Positions 1 to 7,232 of a DNA stretch of 64,000 nt are shown here, one piece after another (within the stretch, counting starts at the first letter, position 1; every line of letters begins with the position of its first letter). A program made the translations under genes and the position numbers. Under the pieces are notes generated by a model. It was given only the letters and a program-made list of their open reading frames with translations. It did no database searches and was not told the origin of the DNA. The stretch is from positions 1 through 64,000 of IMG/VR virus record IMGVR_UViG_3300037070_003613; one strand, given 5' to 3'. Origin of the DNA: a virus.

Positions 1-125
1 GCGCCGACGCCGACCTCGTCGTCCAACTCGGCCTGTTCCACGACCTGCCCTACTCGACCGATAACCTGCTCCGCCGCGGCGTCATCCGACGTGGCAAGAT
101 ACTTGACAGACTCCCGACAGGATGA
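1..125 (+). CDS. 3' end of an unknown gene (partial)
   Basis: The third forward frame is open from the window edge to a TGA at 123-125. It reads like coding sequence (ADADLVVQLGLFHDL, then LLRRGVIRRGKILDRLPTG), with G or C at most third positions. The start lies outside the window. Its last codons overlap the promoter of the next gene. No function can be assigned from 40 residues. Confidence 0.6.
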   Translation, partial: ADADLVVQLGLFHDLPYSTDNLLRRGVIRRGKILDRLPTG

Positions 126-131
126 GATAAT
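103..131 (+). promoter_or_regulatory. Promoter, leaderless type
   Basis: TTGACA (103-108), 17-bp spacer, GATAAT (126-131). The next ATG is at 138, only six bases beyond the -10 box, so transcription probably starts at the start codon itself. Confidence 0.8.
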
Positions 132-137
132 CAAGGT

Positions 138-341
138 ATGGAGACCACCACTCTCACGTGTAAGTGCTTCGTAGAACGCAACGGCTACTGGACCGGTCGT
201 CGCTGCAAGTTCAAGGCGAAGTTCATCGTCACCACCAGCGACGGCCCCAAGCCGATGTGCGGCATCCACAAGAACCGGATGGTCCGCCGCGGCTGGCACA
301 ACAGCGTCGTCGTCGTCCCGCTCGATGAGGCCAAGCCATGA
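138..341 (+). CDS. Small Cys-rich protein with METTT start
   Basis: 67 aa. It begins METTT, as do several other genes here that lie right behind a promoter of the same design, and is probably translated from a leaderless mRNA. A CxC near the N-terminus, a further Cys near position 23, and a Cys-x2-His near position 41 could bind zinc, but the spacing fits no family I recognise. The rest is basic. It overlaps the next gene by ATGA. Function unknown. Confidence 0.7.
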   Translation: METTTLTCKCFVERNGYWTGRRCKFKAKFIVTTSDGPKPMCGIHKNRMVRRGWHNSVVVVPLDEAKP

Positions 342-583
342 CCGTCGAGTGGATGGCAACCAATCCCCGCGAGGCGTTCGACACGCGTCTCGCCATGCGA
401 CGCAACGTCGACCACCTCGTCCGTCAACGGGTGCGCGGCTACAAGGGCCGCATCGCCTGCAAGATCGACGGCCGCTGGGGCGCGATCGAAGACGCCTGCA
501 TCGGCCACGTCCACAACAAGCGCAGCGCCGCCCACGCCTGCGCCGCCCGCGAAGCCCGGGCACGCAACCGGATGGTCGGCTGA
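338..583 (+). CDS. Hypothetical basic protein
   Basis: 81 aa, starting at the ATGA overlap with the upstream gene and ending in a TGATG overlap with the next, so it sits in a coupled operon. It is rich in Arg and His, with the motif GHVHNKRSAAHACAAREARARN at the C-terminal end (split here: GHVHNKR then SAAHACAA). No domain recognised. Confidence 0.7.
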   Translation: MTVEWMATNPREAFDTRLAMRRNVDHLVRQRVRGYKGRIACKIDGRWGAIEDACIGHVHNKRSAAHACAAREARARNRMVG

Positions 584-867
584 TGGCCGGGAACGGGACG
601 GGCTACCCCAACCACTTCGAGTGCTCGAAGGCCCGGCTGATCTACTACGGCGACCGGTCGAGCACCGGCGAACCAGTCGCTCGCACTAGCCGTGAACGCG
701 CCGCCCACGTGATCACGTTGACCGGCCGCACCAAGCCGACACCACGCAACGGCAAGGGCCATCCGCGCAAGTCGTGGACGACGCGCGAGTACCGGTGCTC
801 GTGCGGTCACGTCGGCTGGTCGACGCACATCGACCTCGAACGGCTCGAAGCGGCCCGTGAACGCTGA
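583..867 (+). CDS. Small Cys-containing protein
   Basis: 94 aa from the ATG in the TGATG overlap. The C-terminal half carries YRCSCGHVGWST, a CxCxH element typical of small zinc ribbons in phage genes. A longer version starting upstream in the same frame would run across the preceding gene, so this start was preferred. The next gene overlaps its end by 11 bases. Confidence 0.7.
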   Translation: MAGNGTGYPNHFECSKARLIYYGDRSSTGEPVARTSRERAAHVITLTGRTKPTPRNGKGHPRKSWTTREYRCSCGHVGWSTHIDLERLEAARER

Positions 868-1084
868 CCGCCTGATCGTGCTGGCCGAGACGCTCGAACG
901 CGACGCCGAACTGCTCGACCATGACCCCGCCGCGCTTTACATCGTGCCGACCGAGCATTTGCCCGTGGAGATCATCCGTCTGACTCGCAGCCGCTTCAAG
1001 GCGCGACTCGGGATCCACGCCTCGATCCGTATGCGCGAGGTCGCCGCCGAGCTACGCGCGATGGCAGCCGTGACGGATCGGTAG
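857..1084 (+). CDS. Hypothetical helical protein
   Basis: 75 aa from GTG. The sequence is rich in Leu, Glu and Ala with regular heptad-like spacing (RLIVLAETLERDAELL), so it should be mostly helical. No family recognised. It overlaps the upstream gene by 11 bases. Confidence 0.65.
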   Translation: MNADRLIVLAETLERDAELLDHDPAALYIVPTEHLPVEIIRLTRSRFKARLGIHASIRMREVAAELRAMAAVTDR

Positions 1085-1092
1085 GTGAGTGG

Positions 1093-1485
1093 GTGAGTTC
1101 AGATGTGAAACTCGAACGCCTCATCCCACTCGTCGTCCCGTTGAAAGGCGACGGCGAACAGACCTGCATCATCTGCGGCCATCTGCTGCGCCAGTCGCGC
1201 CTGATCCACATCATCGACGGCGGCGCCGCGGTCGCCCATCCCGACTACCGAGGCATACCATCGCCTGCGATGACCTGCTGCGTGTGCGGAGGCCCACACC
1301 ATCCCGACGACTGCGCGCGCGCCCAGGAGTACGTCCGCCAGTGCCTCGAAGCCCGGACCAGCCCCCCGCCGCCGAGGCCGGTGCCGTGGTGGAATCCCGA
1401 CACCGGGATCTTCGAGGTCGAGATCACCACGGCGACCCGGTGGGACAGTTGGCGGTTCGGTCGACGCGTGCAACAGCACGGCTAG
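1093..1485 (+). CDS. Zinc-ribbon-like protein
   Basis: 130 aa from GTG. Two Cys pairs (CIIC near residue 25 and CCVC near 62, the latter followed by HH and another Cys) suggest one bound zinc. The C-terminus is Pro- and Trp-rich (PPPPRPVPWWNPDTG). No enzymatic motif was seen. Confidence 0.7.
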   Translation: MSSDVKLERLIPLVVPLKGDGEQTCIICGHLLRQSRLIHIIDGGAAVAHPDYRGIPSPAMTCCVCGGPHHPDDCARAQEYVRQCLEARTSPPPPRPVPWWNPDTGIFEVEITTATRWDSWRFGRRVQQHG

Positions 1486-1557
1486 CGGAATGTCGCCGCT
1501 GTCGCGTATGCTGACGGTTGGATCCCGGTCGGCCCCCAACGCTGGTTGTGATCCTTC

Positions 1558-1613
1558 GGGTGAGGGTTGTCAGGCGTGTTTCCGTGGTGGTTTCCCGCCG
1601 ACGACCCTCACCC
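1558..1613 (+). promoter_or_regulatory. Inverted repeat upstream of papain-like gene
   Basis: GGGTGAGGG (1558-1566) and CCCTCACCC (1605-1613) form a perfect 9-bp arm with a 38-nt loop, in the 254-bp non-coding stretch 1486-1739. It could be a leader structure or a terminator of the upstream operon. The next gene starts 127 bases further on. Nothing else was seen in this stretch. Confidence 0.5.
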
Positions 1614-1739
1614 GCTTCGCGTTCAGCCCGCCGCCTTGCGTGGCGCACTTCACATGGTGCTAACATCCCGCCACTCACGCGGCAACGGCCCGGACCTCGC
1701 CCCGCCGCACAAACCGCCCGGACGGAAGGGTCAAAACGG

Positions 1740-2432
1740 ATGCAAGCAGCGGTCCTCGAACGTGTCCTCGACTGGCGACCATTCCACGACGAACGGTCAC
1801 TCGATCATCCAGTCCGGGACCGGCTCCCGGACCACTGTCGCCGCCGCCTGCGAATGTGGCAGGCCGGACGCCAACTCGACCAAGGGTTCCACAGTGGCAG
1901 CGTCGGCTACGGCTGGACGACAGAGTTGCAAGCGGAACCATCGACGTTCAACAGCACCCTCCCCGCCGAGCACTTCGCGACGCACCTGTACCGCCAGGCG
2001 CAACAGGTCGATGACTTCCCCGGCGAGTCGTACCTCGGCACGAGCGTGCTCGCCGCCGCCAAGGCGCTGCACTCGGGCGGGTACATCGCGTCGTACTCGT
2101 GGGCGTTCACCATTGACGACGTGATCGACGCCGTGGTCGAGATCGGCCCGGTCGTGATCGGCATCCCGTGGTTCGAGTCGATGTCGACCACCTCCACATC
2201 GGGCATGGTCGAGGTCAACGGCCGCATCGTCGGCGGGCACTGCGTCACCATCACCGGCTACGACCCGCAGCTACAACTCCCCGACCGGATAATGCCCGAC
2301 GAGGCGCTCCGCTGGCGGAACTCGTGGGGCGACAGCTACGGCGACCAAGGCGACGGCTACATCCGCGCCGAAGACCTCGAACACCTCCTGTGGGGCCGCT
2401 ACGGCAGCGAGGCGTGCGTACCGATCGGTTGA
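1740..2432 (+). CDS. Papain-like (C1 family) protein with Ser at the Cys position
   Basis: 230 aa. ATG at 1740 was chosen because GGAAGGG lies nine bases upstream. The C-terminal half has peptidase C1 hallmarks: GGHCVTITGYD with the catalytic His at 167, and RWRNSWGDSYGDQGDGYI with Asn at 194. The segment that should hold the nucleophile reads DQGFHSGSVGYGW. The usual phage form is, as I recall it, QG-x2-GACVGFG, so the Cys is Ser54 here. The remaining fold motifs (YLGTSVLAAAKAL, GPVVIGIPW) are intact. It is therefore either an inactive binding protein or a Ser variant. Papain-like fold: confident. Activity: doubtful. Confidence 0.8.
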   Translation: MQAAVLERVLDWRPFHDERSLDHPVRDRLPDHCRRRLRMWQAGRQLDQGFHSGSVGYGWTTELQAEPSTFNSTLPAEHFATHLYRQAQQVDDFPGESYLGTSVLAAAKALHSGGYIASYSWAFTIDDVIDAVVEIGPVVIGIPWFESMSTTSTSGMVEVNGRIVGGHCVTITGYDPQLQLPDRIMPDEALRWRNSWGDSYGDQGDGYIRAEDLEHLLWGRYGSEACVPIG

Positions 2433-2463
2433 CTTGCTAACACTGGTCTAGGCGACTAGGGTT
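2429..2463 (+). promoter_or_regulatory. Candidate promoter
   Basis: TTGACT (2429-2434) or TTGCTA (2435-2440), with an AT-richer GGGTTA near 2459. It stands directly before a METTT gene, as at other sites, but the -10 box is poor. Confidence 0.4.
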
Positions 2464-2469
2464 ACTGGT

Positions 2470-2664
2470 ATGGAAACCACCACGATCACCAGAACGCATC
2501 ACCTGGCGTTCCGCCTGTCCCTCGCTCTCCCCGTCTGCGGGTCGAATGACGGGGGCGGACTCCTCCTCGACCCCGACCGGGTGACCTGTGAAGACTGCCG
2601 CCGGATCTGCGGCCTCGGCCCGAAGCCGCTGAGTTGGGACGAGGCGTACGACCTGGTTCGATGA
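2470..2664 (+). CDS. Small METTT protein with Cys pairs
   Basis: 64 aa beginning METTT. C-terminal CEDCRRIC plus an earlier Cys suggest a zinc site. It overlaps the next gene by ATGA. It resembles short C-terminal zinc-ribbon proteins common in actinobacteriophages; function unknown. Confidence 0.7.
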   Translation: METTTITRTHHLAFRLSLALPVCGSNDGGGLLLDPDRVTCEDCRRICGLGPKPLSWDEAYDLVR

Positions 2665-3236
2665 GACTCGTGAAGTCCACTGAGGACGACGGCCAACGCG
2701 CCGAACTCGGCGTCGTGTACCGACTCGAACACCCCGCCATGCCGTTCGCGGTGTGGAACGGCGAGAAGTTCGTCGGCCCCCGCGAACGCTTCCACCTCCG
2801 CCTGCTCGAACTCGCCGACCGCGCAGCGGGCGGATGGATCGAACGCGTCGCCGGTCCAATCACCGGCGTGCTGCTCGTACCCGAGATCGAAAGCGCCTAC
2901 TGCACGACCTGCGACTGGGACGTGACACCGGGCTGCAAGCCCCGCTCGCACCGGATCACCGACGAGATGGCTCCCAACCGCGAACTGCTCGCAGCGATCG
3001 ACTCAGTGACCGCTCCGTGGCTCGAAGCCGAAGCCGAAGCGCGCGCCGCGGCCGAGGTCGCCGAGATCCTCGTGCGCGCGTTCAGGTGGGAGGCCAACGA
3101 GGGCTACCCGTACGTGCCGTCCGCGATCGAGACGGTGGCACTCTGCCGCCGACTCAACCAACTCGACGCCGACGACTCGGAACGGGCGACCATCGAGGCA
3201 CGGTTCCCGGATCTGGTCTGCAAACTACAGGCGTGA
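2661..3236 (+). CDS. Hypothetical protein
   Basis: 191 aa, starting at the ATGA overlap. A CTTC motif lies near residue 83 and a long acidic helix in the middle (EAEAEARAAAEVAEILVRA). A start 27 bases upstream in the same frame is possible but would lie inside the previous gene. No family recognised. Confidence 0.7.
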   Translation: MRLVKSTEDDGQRAELGVVYRLEHPAMPFAVWNGEKFVGPRERFHLRLLELADRAAGGWIERVAGPITGVLLVPEIESAYCTTCDWDVTPGCKPRSHRITDEMAPNRELLAAIDSVTAPWLEAEAEARAAAEVAEILVRAFRWEANEGYPYVPSAIETVALCRRLNQLDADDSERATIEARFPDLVCKLQA

Positions 3237-3243
3237 AACTAAG

Positions 3244-3273
3244 TTGACGAACTCTGGACAGGGGCGGTATACT
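3244..3273 (+). promoter_or_regulatory. Promoter
   Basis: TTGACG (3244-3249), 18-bp spacer, TATACT (3268-3273), 45 bases before the MerR-like gene. This unit has a real leader, unlike the METTT genes. Confidence 0.75.
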
Positions 3274-3317
3274 CCCGATGTGATTACGATGATTGCATTC
3301 GGGTATCGGAGATCGGC

Positions 3318-3692
3318 ATGACCGACGTGACGACGTGGCAGGAGGTCGAGCCGCGACTCAAGAGGCTGACGTACCGTCAGATCGACTACTGGATCCGCAC
3401 GAACGCCATCGACCTCGAAGGCCCGGCGCAAGGCTCCGGGTCGAAGCGCACGTTCTCCGACGAGGACGTGTGGCGCTTGGAGATCATCGAGCGGCTGGTC
3501 GACCTGCCATCGCTGCCATCGGGCATCCCGGGCGAACTGATCCGACTGATCTGGAACTACCTCGAAGGACGCCACCGTTCGCGTGCCACCGACACGCACA
3601 TCTTCATCACCGGCAACCCGCGCGAGGGCTGGAAGGTGAGCACCAAGTTCGACCCGGCGCTCGACTCGGCCGTCGTGCTGCGCATCCGGTGA
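3318..3692 (+). CDS. MerR-like helix-turn-helix protein
   Basis: 124 aa. The N-terminal 60 residues (RLTYRQIDYWIRTNAID, then KRTFSDEDVWRLEIIERL) match the MerR/excisionase winged-helix layout: an HTH, then an arginine-phenylalanine strand, then a second helix. The C-terminal half has no ligand-binding domain that I recognise. It is the first gene of its unit and overlaps the next by GTGA, so it may regulate it or nearby promoters. DNA-binding fold is likely; target unknown. Confidence 0.7.
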   Translation: MTDVTTWQEVEPRLKRLTYRQIDYWIRTNAIDLEGPAQGSGSKRTFSDEDVWRLEIIERLVDLPSLPSGIPGELIRLIWNYLEGRHRSRATDTHIFITGNPREGWKVSTKFDPALDSAVVLRIR

Positions 3693-3868
3693 CCTCGCAT
3701 CTCGTCATCCGCGCGGTCGAGATGCGAAGCGGCGACGCCCAGCTATGGCTCGACACCGACCATCAGCGCATCGTGGACGTGTTCTTCGACCGCAGCCAAC
3801 ACCACAAACCGGACCCTGGCTTCGGGCATCTGTTCGTGGTGATCGAGATCCTCGCGAAACCTACTTGA
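3689..3868 (+). CDS. Hypothetical protein
   Basis: 59 aa from GTG in a GTGA overlap with the MerR-like gene. Mixed alpha/beta character, no recognised motif. It ends right where the RNA array promoter region begins. Confidence 0.6.
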   Translation: MTSHLVIRAVEMRSGDAQLWLDTDHQRIVDVFFDRSQHHKPDPGFGHLFVVIEILAKPT

Positions 3869-3893
3869 CTCCCGATCGGTCCAAGGTTTACGG
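3865..3893 (+). promoter_or_regulatory. Candidate promoter for the RNA array
   Basis: TTGACT (3865-3870), 17-bp spacer, TTACGG (3888-3893). A second TTGACA at 3953-3958 and a TAAGAT at 3962-3967 lie just before the first RNA. TAAGAT would place the 5' end near 3973, at the start of the first stem. Confidence 0.4.
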
Positions 3894-3970
3894 TGTCCCC
3901 TCGTCCGGTCAGGCAGGTGACCTCCGCGGGGATCTGAGTCTGGCCGGACAACTTGACAACTTAAGATCTC

Positions 3971-4051
3971 GTGTGCCCGGTGCGTAGGTGACGGTTACTT
4001 CTCCCTTTACATGGAAACCAAGCTCCGTTGCCGTCTGGTTCTCGGGCACAC
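3971..4051 (+). ncRNA. Y-RNA-like element 1
   Basis: Closing stem GTGTGCCC (3971-3978) with GGGCACAC (4044-4051), 8 bp perfect. Inside it lie the conserved 23-nt block starting GGTGCGTAGGTGA and ending GGTTACTTC (3979-4001), and GGTTCTC just before the 3' strand. This is the shortest member and has no T-arm. The same block recurs in five more copies downstream. Confidence 0.7.
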
Positions 4052-4060
4052 TGCACCATC

Positions 4061-4218
4061 GTTTCCGGCTGGTGCGCAGATGAGGGTTCCTTCGCATATG
4101 GAGCGGGTAGTCACAGGTTCGAGTCCTGTTCACGCCACCAGGCCCGCAAGGGTCGGTGTGATAGCTCAGTTGGCAGAGCGCCAAACAGTCCCCTTGTTGA
4201 TCGGTTCTCAGCCGGAAC
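4061..4218 (+). ncRNA. Y-RNA-like element 2 with permuted tRNA module
   Basis: Closing stem TTCCGGCT/AGCCGGAA (4063-4070, 4210-4217). After the conserved block (4071-4093) come, in order: a T-arm (ACAGG, TTCGAGT, CCTGT; 4113-4129), a 3' acceptor strand TCACGCC with ACCA (4130-4140), a GCAA-capped hairpin (4141-4154), a 5' acceptor strand GGTGTGA (4155-4161), and a D-arm (GCTC, loop AGTTGGCA, GAGC; 4164-4179). This is a complete tRNA upper half in circularly permuted order. The anticodon arm is replaced by the closing stem, as described for bacterial YrlA RNAs. GGTTCTC at 4203-4209. Confidence 0.75.
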
Positions 4219-4224
4219 ACACCC

Positions 4225-4342
4225 TTTCCGGGTGGTGCGCTGATGATGGCTACTTCGCAAGTTCGATTCTTGTCATCCCCACCACATGGGGATGTGGGCA
4301 TGGCGCCCGCACTGCCTTCGCCGCCTGGTTCTCACCCGGAAA
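4225..4342 (+). ncRNA. Y-RNA-like element 3 with permuted tRNA module
   Basis: Closing stem TTTCCGGGT/ACCCGGAAA, 9 bp (4225-4233, 4334-4342). Conserved block 4234-4256. T-arm GCAAG-TTCGATT-CTTGT (4257-4273). 3' acceptor CATCCCC plus ACCA (4274-4284), a three-base turn, then 5' acceptor GGGGATG (4288-4294; perfect 7-bp acceptor), and a D-like hairpin (4296-4308). GGTTCTC at 4327-4333. Confidence 0.75.
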
Positions 4343-4349
4343 CGATCTC

Positions 4350-4449
4350 TCTGGTCGGTGCGCAGATGGGAGTTACTTCAACGGATGAAACGGCTTCGGC
4401 CGTCGTGGCTCGAAACCACAAGCCTCCCGCCGCCAGGTTCTCGACCAGA
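4350..4449 (+). ncRNA. Y-RNA-like element 4
   Basis: Closing stem TCTGGTC/GACCAGA (4350-4356, 4443-4449). Conserved block 4357-4379 and GGTTCTC 4436-4442. The interior holds a TTCG-capped hairpin (ACGGC/GCCGT, 4390-4403) and a T-arm-like hairpin GTGG-CTCGAAA-CCAC (4405-4419). Confidence 0.7.
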
Positions 4450-4458
4450 AAACTCGAC

Positions 4459-4579
4459 CCTGCCCGGTGCGCAGATGACGGATACTTCCTTCACACATGC
4501 AGAAGGTCCCCGGAGCGGCGGTAACCAATCCGTGCCAGCTTGGGAACCAGTCCCCGTTGTCGCTCGGTTCTCGGGCAGG
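4459..4579 (+). ncRNA. Y-RNA-like element 5
   Basis: Closing stem CCTGCCC/GGGCAGG (4459-4465, 4573-4579). Conserved block 4466-4488 and GGTTCTC 4566-4572. The interior of about 75 nt is not obviously tRNA-like. Confidence 0.65.
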
Positions 4580-4590
4580 ACTTCCGCATC

Positions 4591-4683
4591 TGCGGTGCGA
4601 TGACAGAGGTTCCTTCTCACCAGGGCGCAAGCCCACGAATGCCGGAACGAGAGACCGGCGCCCTCCGTCGCCTGGTTCTCGCA
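4591..4683 (+). ncRNA. Y-RNA-like element 6, weak closing stem
   Basis: Conserved block 4594-4616 (two bases deleted, two inserted) and GGTTCTC 4674-4680. The flanking arms pair only as TGC/GCA, so the copy may be degenerate or end differently. It lies 55 bases before the TROVE gene. Confidence 0.5.
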
Positions 4684-4737
4684 ACCAACCAATGACCCCA
4701 ACGACCCAATGACCCAACCCTGAAAGGGGCAACGACC

Positions 4738-6351
4738 ATGAGCAAGTTCGCTCAAACCGCCACGACCGCCCGCCCGCAGGGGCCGCTGCACACCCTCCCC
4801 GGTGTTCAGACGCGCACCCACGAGGGCGGTCTCGGCTTCGTCAAGGACGCCCGCACCGAACTGTTCTCGCTCGGCGTCGCGAACTTCGTCGCCGAAGACA
4901 CGTACTACGAGAAGGCCGGTGTCCGCGACAAGCGGTTCACGGATCTCGTGCGCGAGGTCACGGCACTCGACCCGGACTGGGTCGCGCACTTCATTCCGTG
5001 GCTCCGCCAGGAAGCGAACATGCGCACCGCTTCGGTGGTCGCCGCCATCGAGTACGCCCGCGCCGCTCCCGGCACGAACGGCCGCGCAGTGATCGCGCAG
5101 ACGCTCACGCGCGCCGACGAACCAGCCGAGGCGCTCGCCTACTGGATGTCGCTCTACGGCCGCAAGATCCCCAAGGCCGTCAAGCGCGGCATCGCCGACG
5201 CCGTCGTCAAGCTGTACACGCAGAACGCCGCCATGAAGTACGACTCGCGCGACGCCAAGATGCGGATGGGTGACGTGATCGACCTCGTCCACCCCAACCC
5301 GCACGACGCGCTCCGCTACTGGGAGCAGGACGACATGGGCATGTCGGACAGCGACGTGGAACTCCTCAAGGACCGCGTCGTGGAGCGCAAGCGCGCCCTG
5401 TTCCAGTACCTCCTCGACAAGCGCCACGGCCGCGACAACCCGCGCGGCCTCGACCGGCTCGGCAAGATCTCGGCCCGCAAGGACGCGATCAAGGCCGCGG
5501 CCGAGGGCGGCGAGTTGGACGTGACGACGGGCATGACGTGGGAGACCGCGTTGTCGCTCGGCGGCTCGAACGCGGAGACGTGGCAGAAGGTCATCCCGCA
5601 GATGGGCTACATGGCTCTGCTGCGCAACCTGCGCAACTTCGAGGACGCCAAGCTGCCCGCCAACGTCCTCATGCAGGTCGCGTCGACGCTGGCCGACCCC
5701 GAGCAGGTCGCCAAGTCGCGCCAGTTCCCGTTCCGGTTCCTGTCGGCGTGGTCGGCGTCCGGCTCGATGATGTGGGGTCAGGCGCTCGAACTCGCGCTCG
5801 AAGCGTCGTGCGCCAACATCCCCGAGTTCCCGGGCAAGACGCTGATCATGGTCGACGTGTCGGGTTCGATGGACGGCAAGATGTCGGCCAAGTCGACGGT
5901 GTCGCGCAAGGTCGCCGGTGCCGTATTCGGCGCGGCCGTGATGAAGCGGTCGGCTCCCGGCTCGAAGCTCGGCGTGTACGCCACGCTGTGCGCCGTGCAG
6001 GACAAGCCACGCTCGGTCCTGCGCACCGCCGAGGAGATCGGCAAGCTGTCGGGCGTCGGCGGTCACGGCACGAACACGTGGCCATCGACGTGGATGCTGT
6101 GGCAGGAGTACGGCCCATTCGACCGGATCCTCATCTTCACCGACGAGCAGCACCACCCATCGCACATCACGGCCGGTTCGTTCCCCAAGGACGTCCCGAT
6201 CTACGTGTGGTGCCTGGGCGGCTACCGTCCGGCGTCGCTCGACCTCGGCACGGGCCGCTACCTGCTCGCCGGTCTCAACGACCAGTGCTTCAAGCTGATC
6301 AAGATCCTCGAAGCCGGGTCCGAGGGACGCTGGCCGTGGGAGGTCGACTGA
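4738..6351 (+). CDS. TROVE-domain protein (Ro60/RSR-like)
   Basis: 537 aa, close to the usual length of bacterial Ro60 orthologues. The N-terminal two thirds follow the TROVE layout of paired helices; examples are TYYEKAGVRDKRF, LVREVTALDPDW and IPWLRQEANMRTASVV. The C-terminal third is a vWA-like domain with MIDAS motif DVSGS (Asp373, Ser375, Ser377). Known family role: a ring-shaped RNA-binding protein that holds misfolded RNA and is gated by Y RNAs, acting in RNA quality control and decay. The six structured RNAs just upstream are the natural partners. ATG at 4738 follows GAAAGGGGC. No RtcB ligase gene is next to it. Identification is firm from motifs; its role in the phage is inference. 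Confidence 0.9.
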   Translation: MSKFAQTATTARPQGPLHTLPGVQTRTHEGGLGFVKDARTELFSLGVANFVAEDTYYEKAGVRDKRFTDLVREVTALDPDWVAHFIPWLRQEANMRTASVVAAIEYARAAPGTNGRAVIAQTLTRADEPAEALAYWMSLYGRKIPKAVKRGIADAVVKLYTQNAAMKYDSRDAKMRMGDVIDLVHPNPHDALRYWEQDDMGMSDSDVELLKDRVVERKRALFQYLLDKRHGRDNPRGLDRLGKISARKDAIKAAAEGGELDVTTGMTWETALSLGGSNAETWQKVIPQMGYMALLRNLRNFEDAKLPANVLMQVASTLADPEQVAKSRQFPFRFLSAWSASGSMMWGQALELALEASCANIPEFPGKTLIMVDVSGSMDGKMSAKSTVSRKVAGAVFGAAVMKRSAPGSKLGVYATLCAVQDKPRSVLRTAEEIGKLSGVGGHGTNTWPSTWMLWQEYGPFDRILIFTDEQHHPSHITAGSFPKDVPIYVWCLGGYRPASLDLGTGRYLLAGLNDQCFKLIKILEAGSEGRWPWEVD

Positions 6352-6354
6352 GCC

Positions 6355-6681
6355 GTGGCTCAGTTCGCGATTCCGAGTCGGGACCGCGAGACCATCTACA
6401 TCGAAGGTGAACTCCTCGGCGAAGCCTCATCGAGGGAACCAGGCAAACCTCGATGGGGCGAGTACCGGCTATTCCGGCTGACTCTCGGCGGGGGCTACGT
6501 CCTCGCCGGGGTCGGCCGCTCCTCGATCGCGGGCGAGGTCGACCGACCGTGGTTCAAGCCCTGCGAGACAGAGGATGCTGTCGTGCGCGCGTTGCTGTAC
6601 GAGAGACGCCCGGGTGTGTGGGTGCTGCCACCATCCGGGCGTCTGCTATTGGAACGGGCCGGGCTGTCAGCGCCCGACTAG
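6355..6681 (+). CDS. Hypothetical protein
   Basis: 108 aa from GTG, three bases after the TROVE stop, so co-transcribed. Mixed alpha/beta (GGGYVLAGVGRSSI). No recognised domain. Its position suggests co-expression with the TROVE system only. Confidence 0.7.
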   Translation: MAQFAIPSRDRETIYIEGELLGEASSREPGKPRWGEYRLFRLTLGGGYVLAGVGRSSIAGEVDRPWFKPCETEDAVVRALLYERRPGVWVLPPSGRLLLERAGLSAPD

Positions 6682-6682
6682 G

Positions 6683-6901
6683 TCACGGCACGGTCACCGT
6701 GAAGCGTGTGCCATCGGCCGACTCGGTGATCTCGCCGGGCGAGCACCAGCCGAAGTCGTAGCCGAACCCGGCCATCTCGACGGCGCGAGCCGCCGCAACC
6801 TTCGACGCCTTCTCGGCGTCGGCGAGGTTGTCGTAGGTGTACCAGCCGACCTTGCAGCCGGACCGACGCTCGATCGGCGTCGGGTACTTGGGCATCTCCA
6901 T
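6683..6901 (-). CDS. Hypothetical protein, minus strand
   Basis: 72 aa. The ATG at 6901 is preceded on the minus strand by GGAAACCGCCACG, the start-associated sequence used throughout the window, so this start was preferred over ones 27 and 39 bases upstream. It contains VGWYTYDNLADAEKASKVAAARA, a motif I associate with small phage proteins (split: VGWYTYDNLADAE, KASKVAAARA). Function unknown. It is transcribed convergently with the TROVE unit. Confidence 0.7.
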   Translation of the reverse strand: MEMPKYPTPIERRSGCKVGWYTYDNLADAEKASKVAAARAVEMAGFGYDFGWCSPGEITESADGTRFTVTVP

Positions 6902-6919
6902 CGTGGCGGTTTCCTTCCC

Positions 6920-6940
6920 GTGGGAGGCGTCTCCTCCCAC
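6920..6940 (-). promoter_or_regulatory. 5' leader hairpin
   Basis: GTGGGAGG, five-base loop, CCTCCCAC: an 8-bp perfect hairpin just upstream of the start-associated sequence of the minus-strand gene. Similar 5'-terminal hairpins follow the promoters at 7901, 44697 and 46290. Confidence 0.55.
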
Positions 6941-6970
6941 ATCAACATCGTAACACGGGTGTCAAGTCTG

Positions 6971-7000
6971 TTGACAAACCGTGGACGATCTGCGCATAAT
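6971..7000 (+). promoter_or_regulatory. Promoter
   Basis: TTGACA (6971-6976), 18-bp spacer beginning AACCGTGGAC, CATAAT (6995-7000). ATG at 7011. Confidence 0.85.
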
Positions 7001-7010
7001 GATGGTGGAC

Positions 7011-7232
7011 ATGGAAACCACCACCAACTACATCACCGTCTTCCCGGCGACGAACAATCGGCGGGGCTGGATGGTCGCCACCCGCGACGGCGCGAACATC
7101 CGCCACGTCCGTTTGGAGACGGCTTCGATCCACGACCCCGAGGCCGCACGAGCCGAGGCAGCCAAGCTGTTCCCCGGCAAGGCGATCTACATGGCCGGTG
7201 ACACGGTCAAGCCGTGGGAGGCGGCTGCTTGA
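7011..7232 (+). CDS. METTT hypothetical protein
   Basis: 73 aa, METTT start 11 bases behind the -10 box. Central part GGWMVATRDGANIRHVRLE, then a helix AARAEAAKLF. No family recognised. It overlaps the next gene (TGATG). Confidence 0.7.
   Translation: METTTNYITVFPATNNRRGWMVATRDGANIRHVRLETASIHDPEAARAEAAKLFPGKAIYMAGDTVKPWEAAA

Noticed and set aside
4225-4342. CTGATGA in RNA element 3 as a hammerhead ribozyme core
   Set aside because: The matching GAAA and cleavage-site helices are missing, and the sister elements read CAGATGA, so the match is chance.
3971-4683. CRISPR array
   Set aside because: The repeated blocks are parts of structured RNAs with unequal spacing (77-158 nt units) and paired, varying flanks. 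No cas genes are present.
4378-6165. Long minus-strand open frame (595 codons) opposite the TROVE gene
   Set aside because: It is the antisense shadow of a GC-rich coding region. Composition is dominated by Arg, Leu and Ala with no domain, while the plus strand has clear TROVE and vWA motifs.
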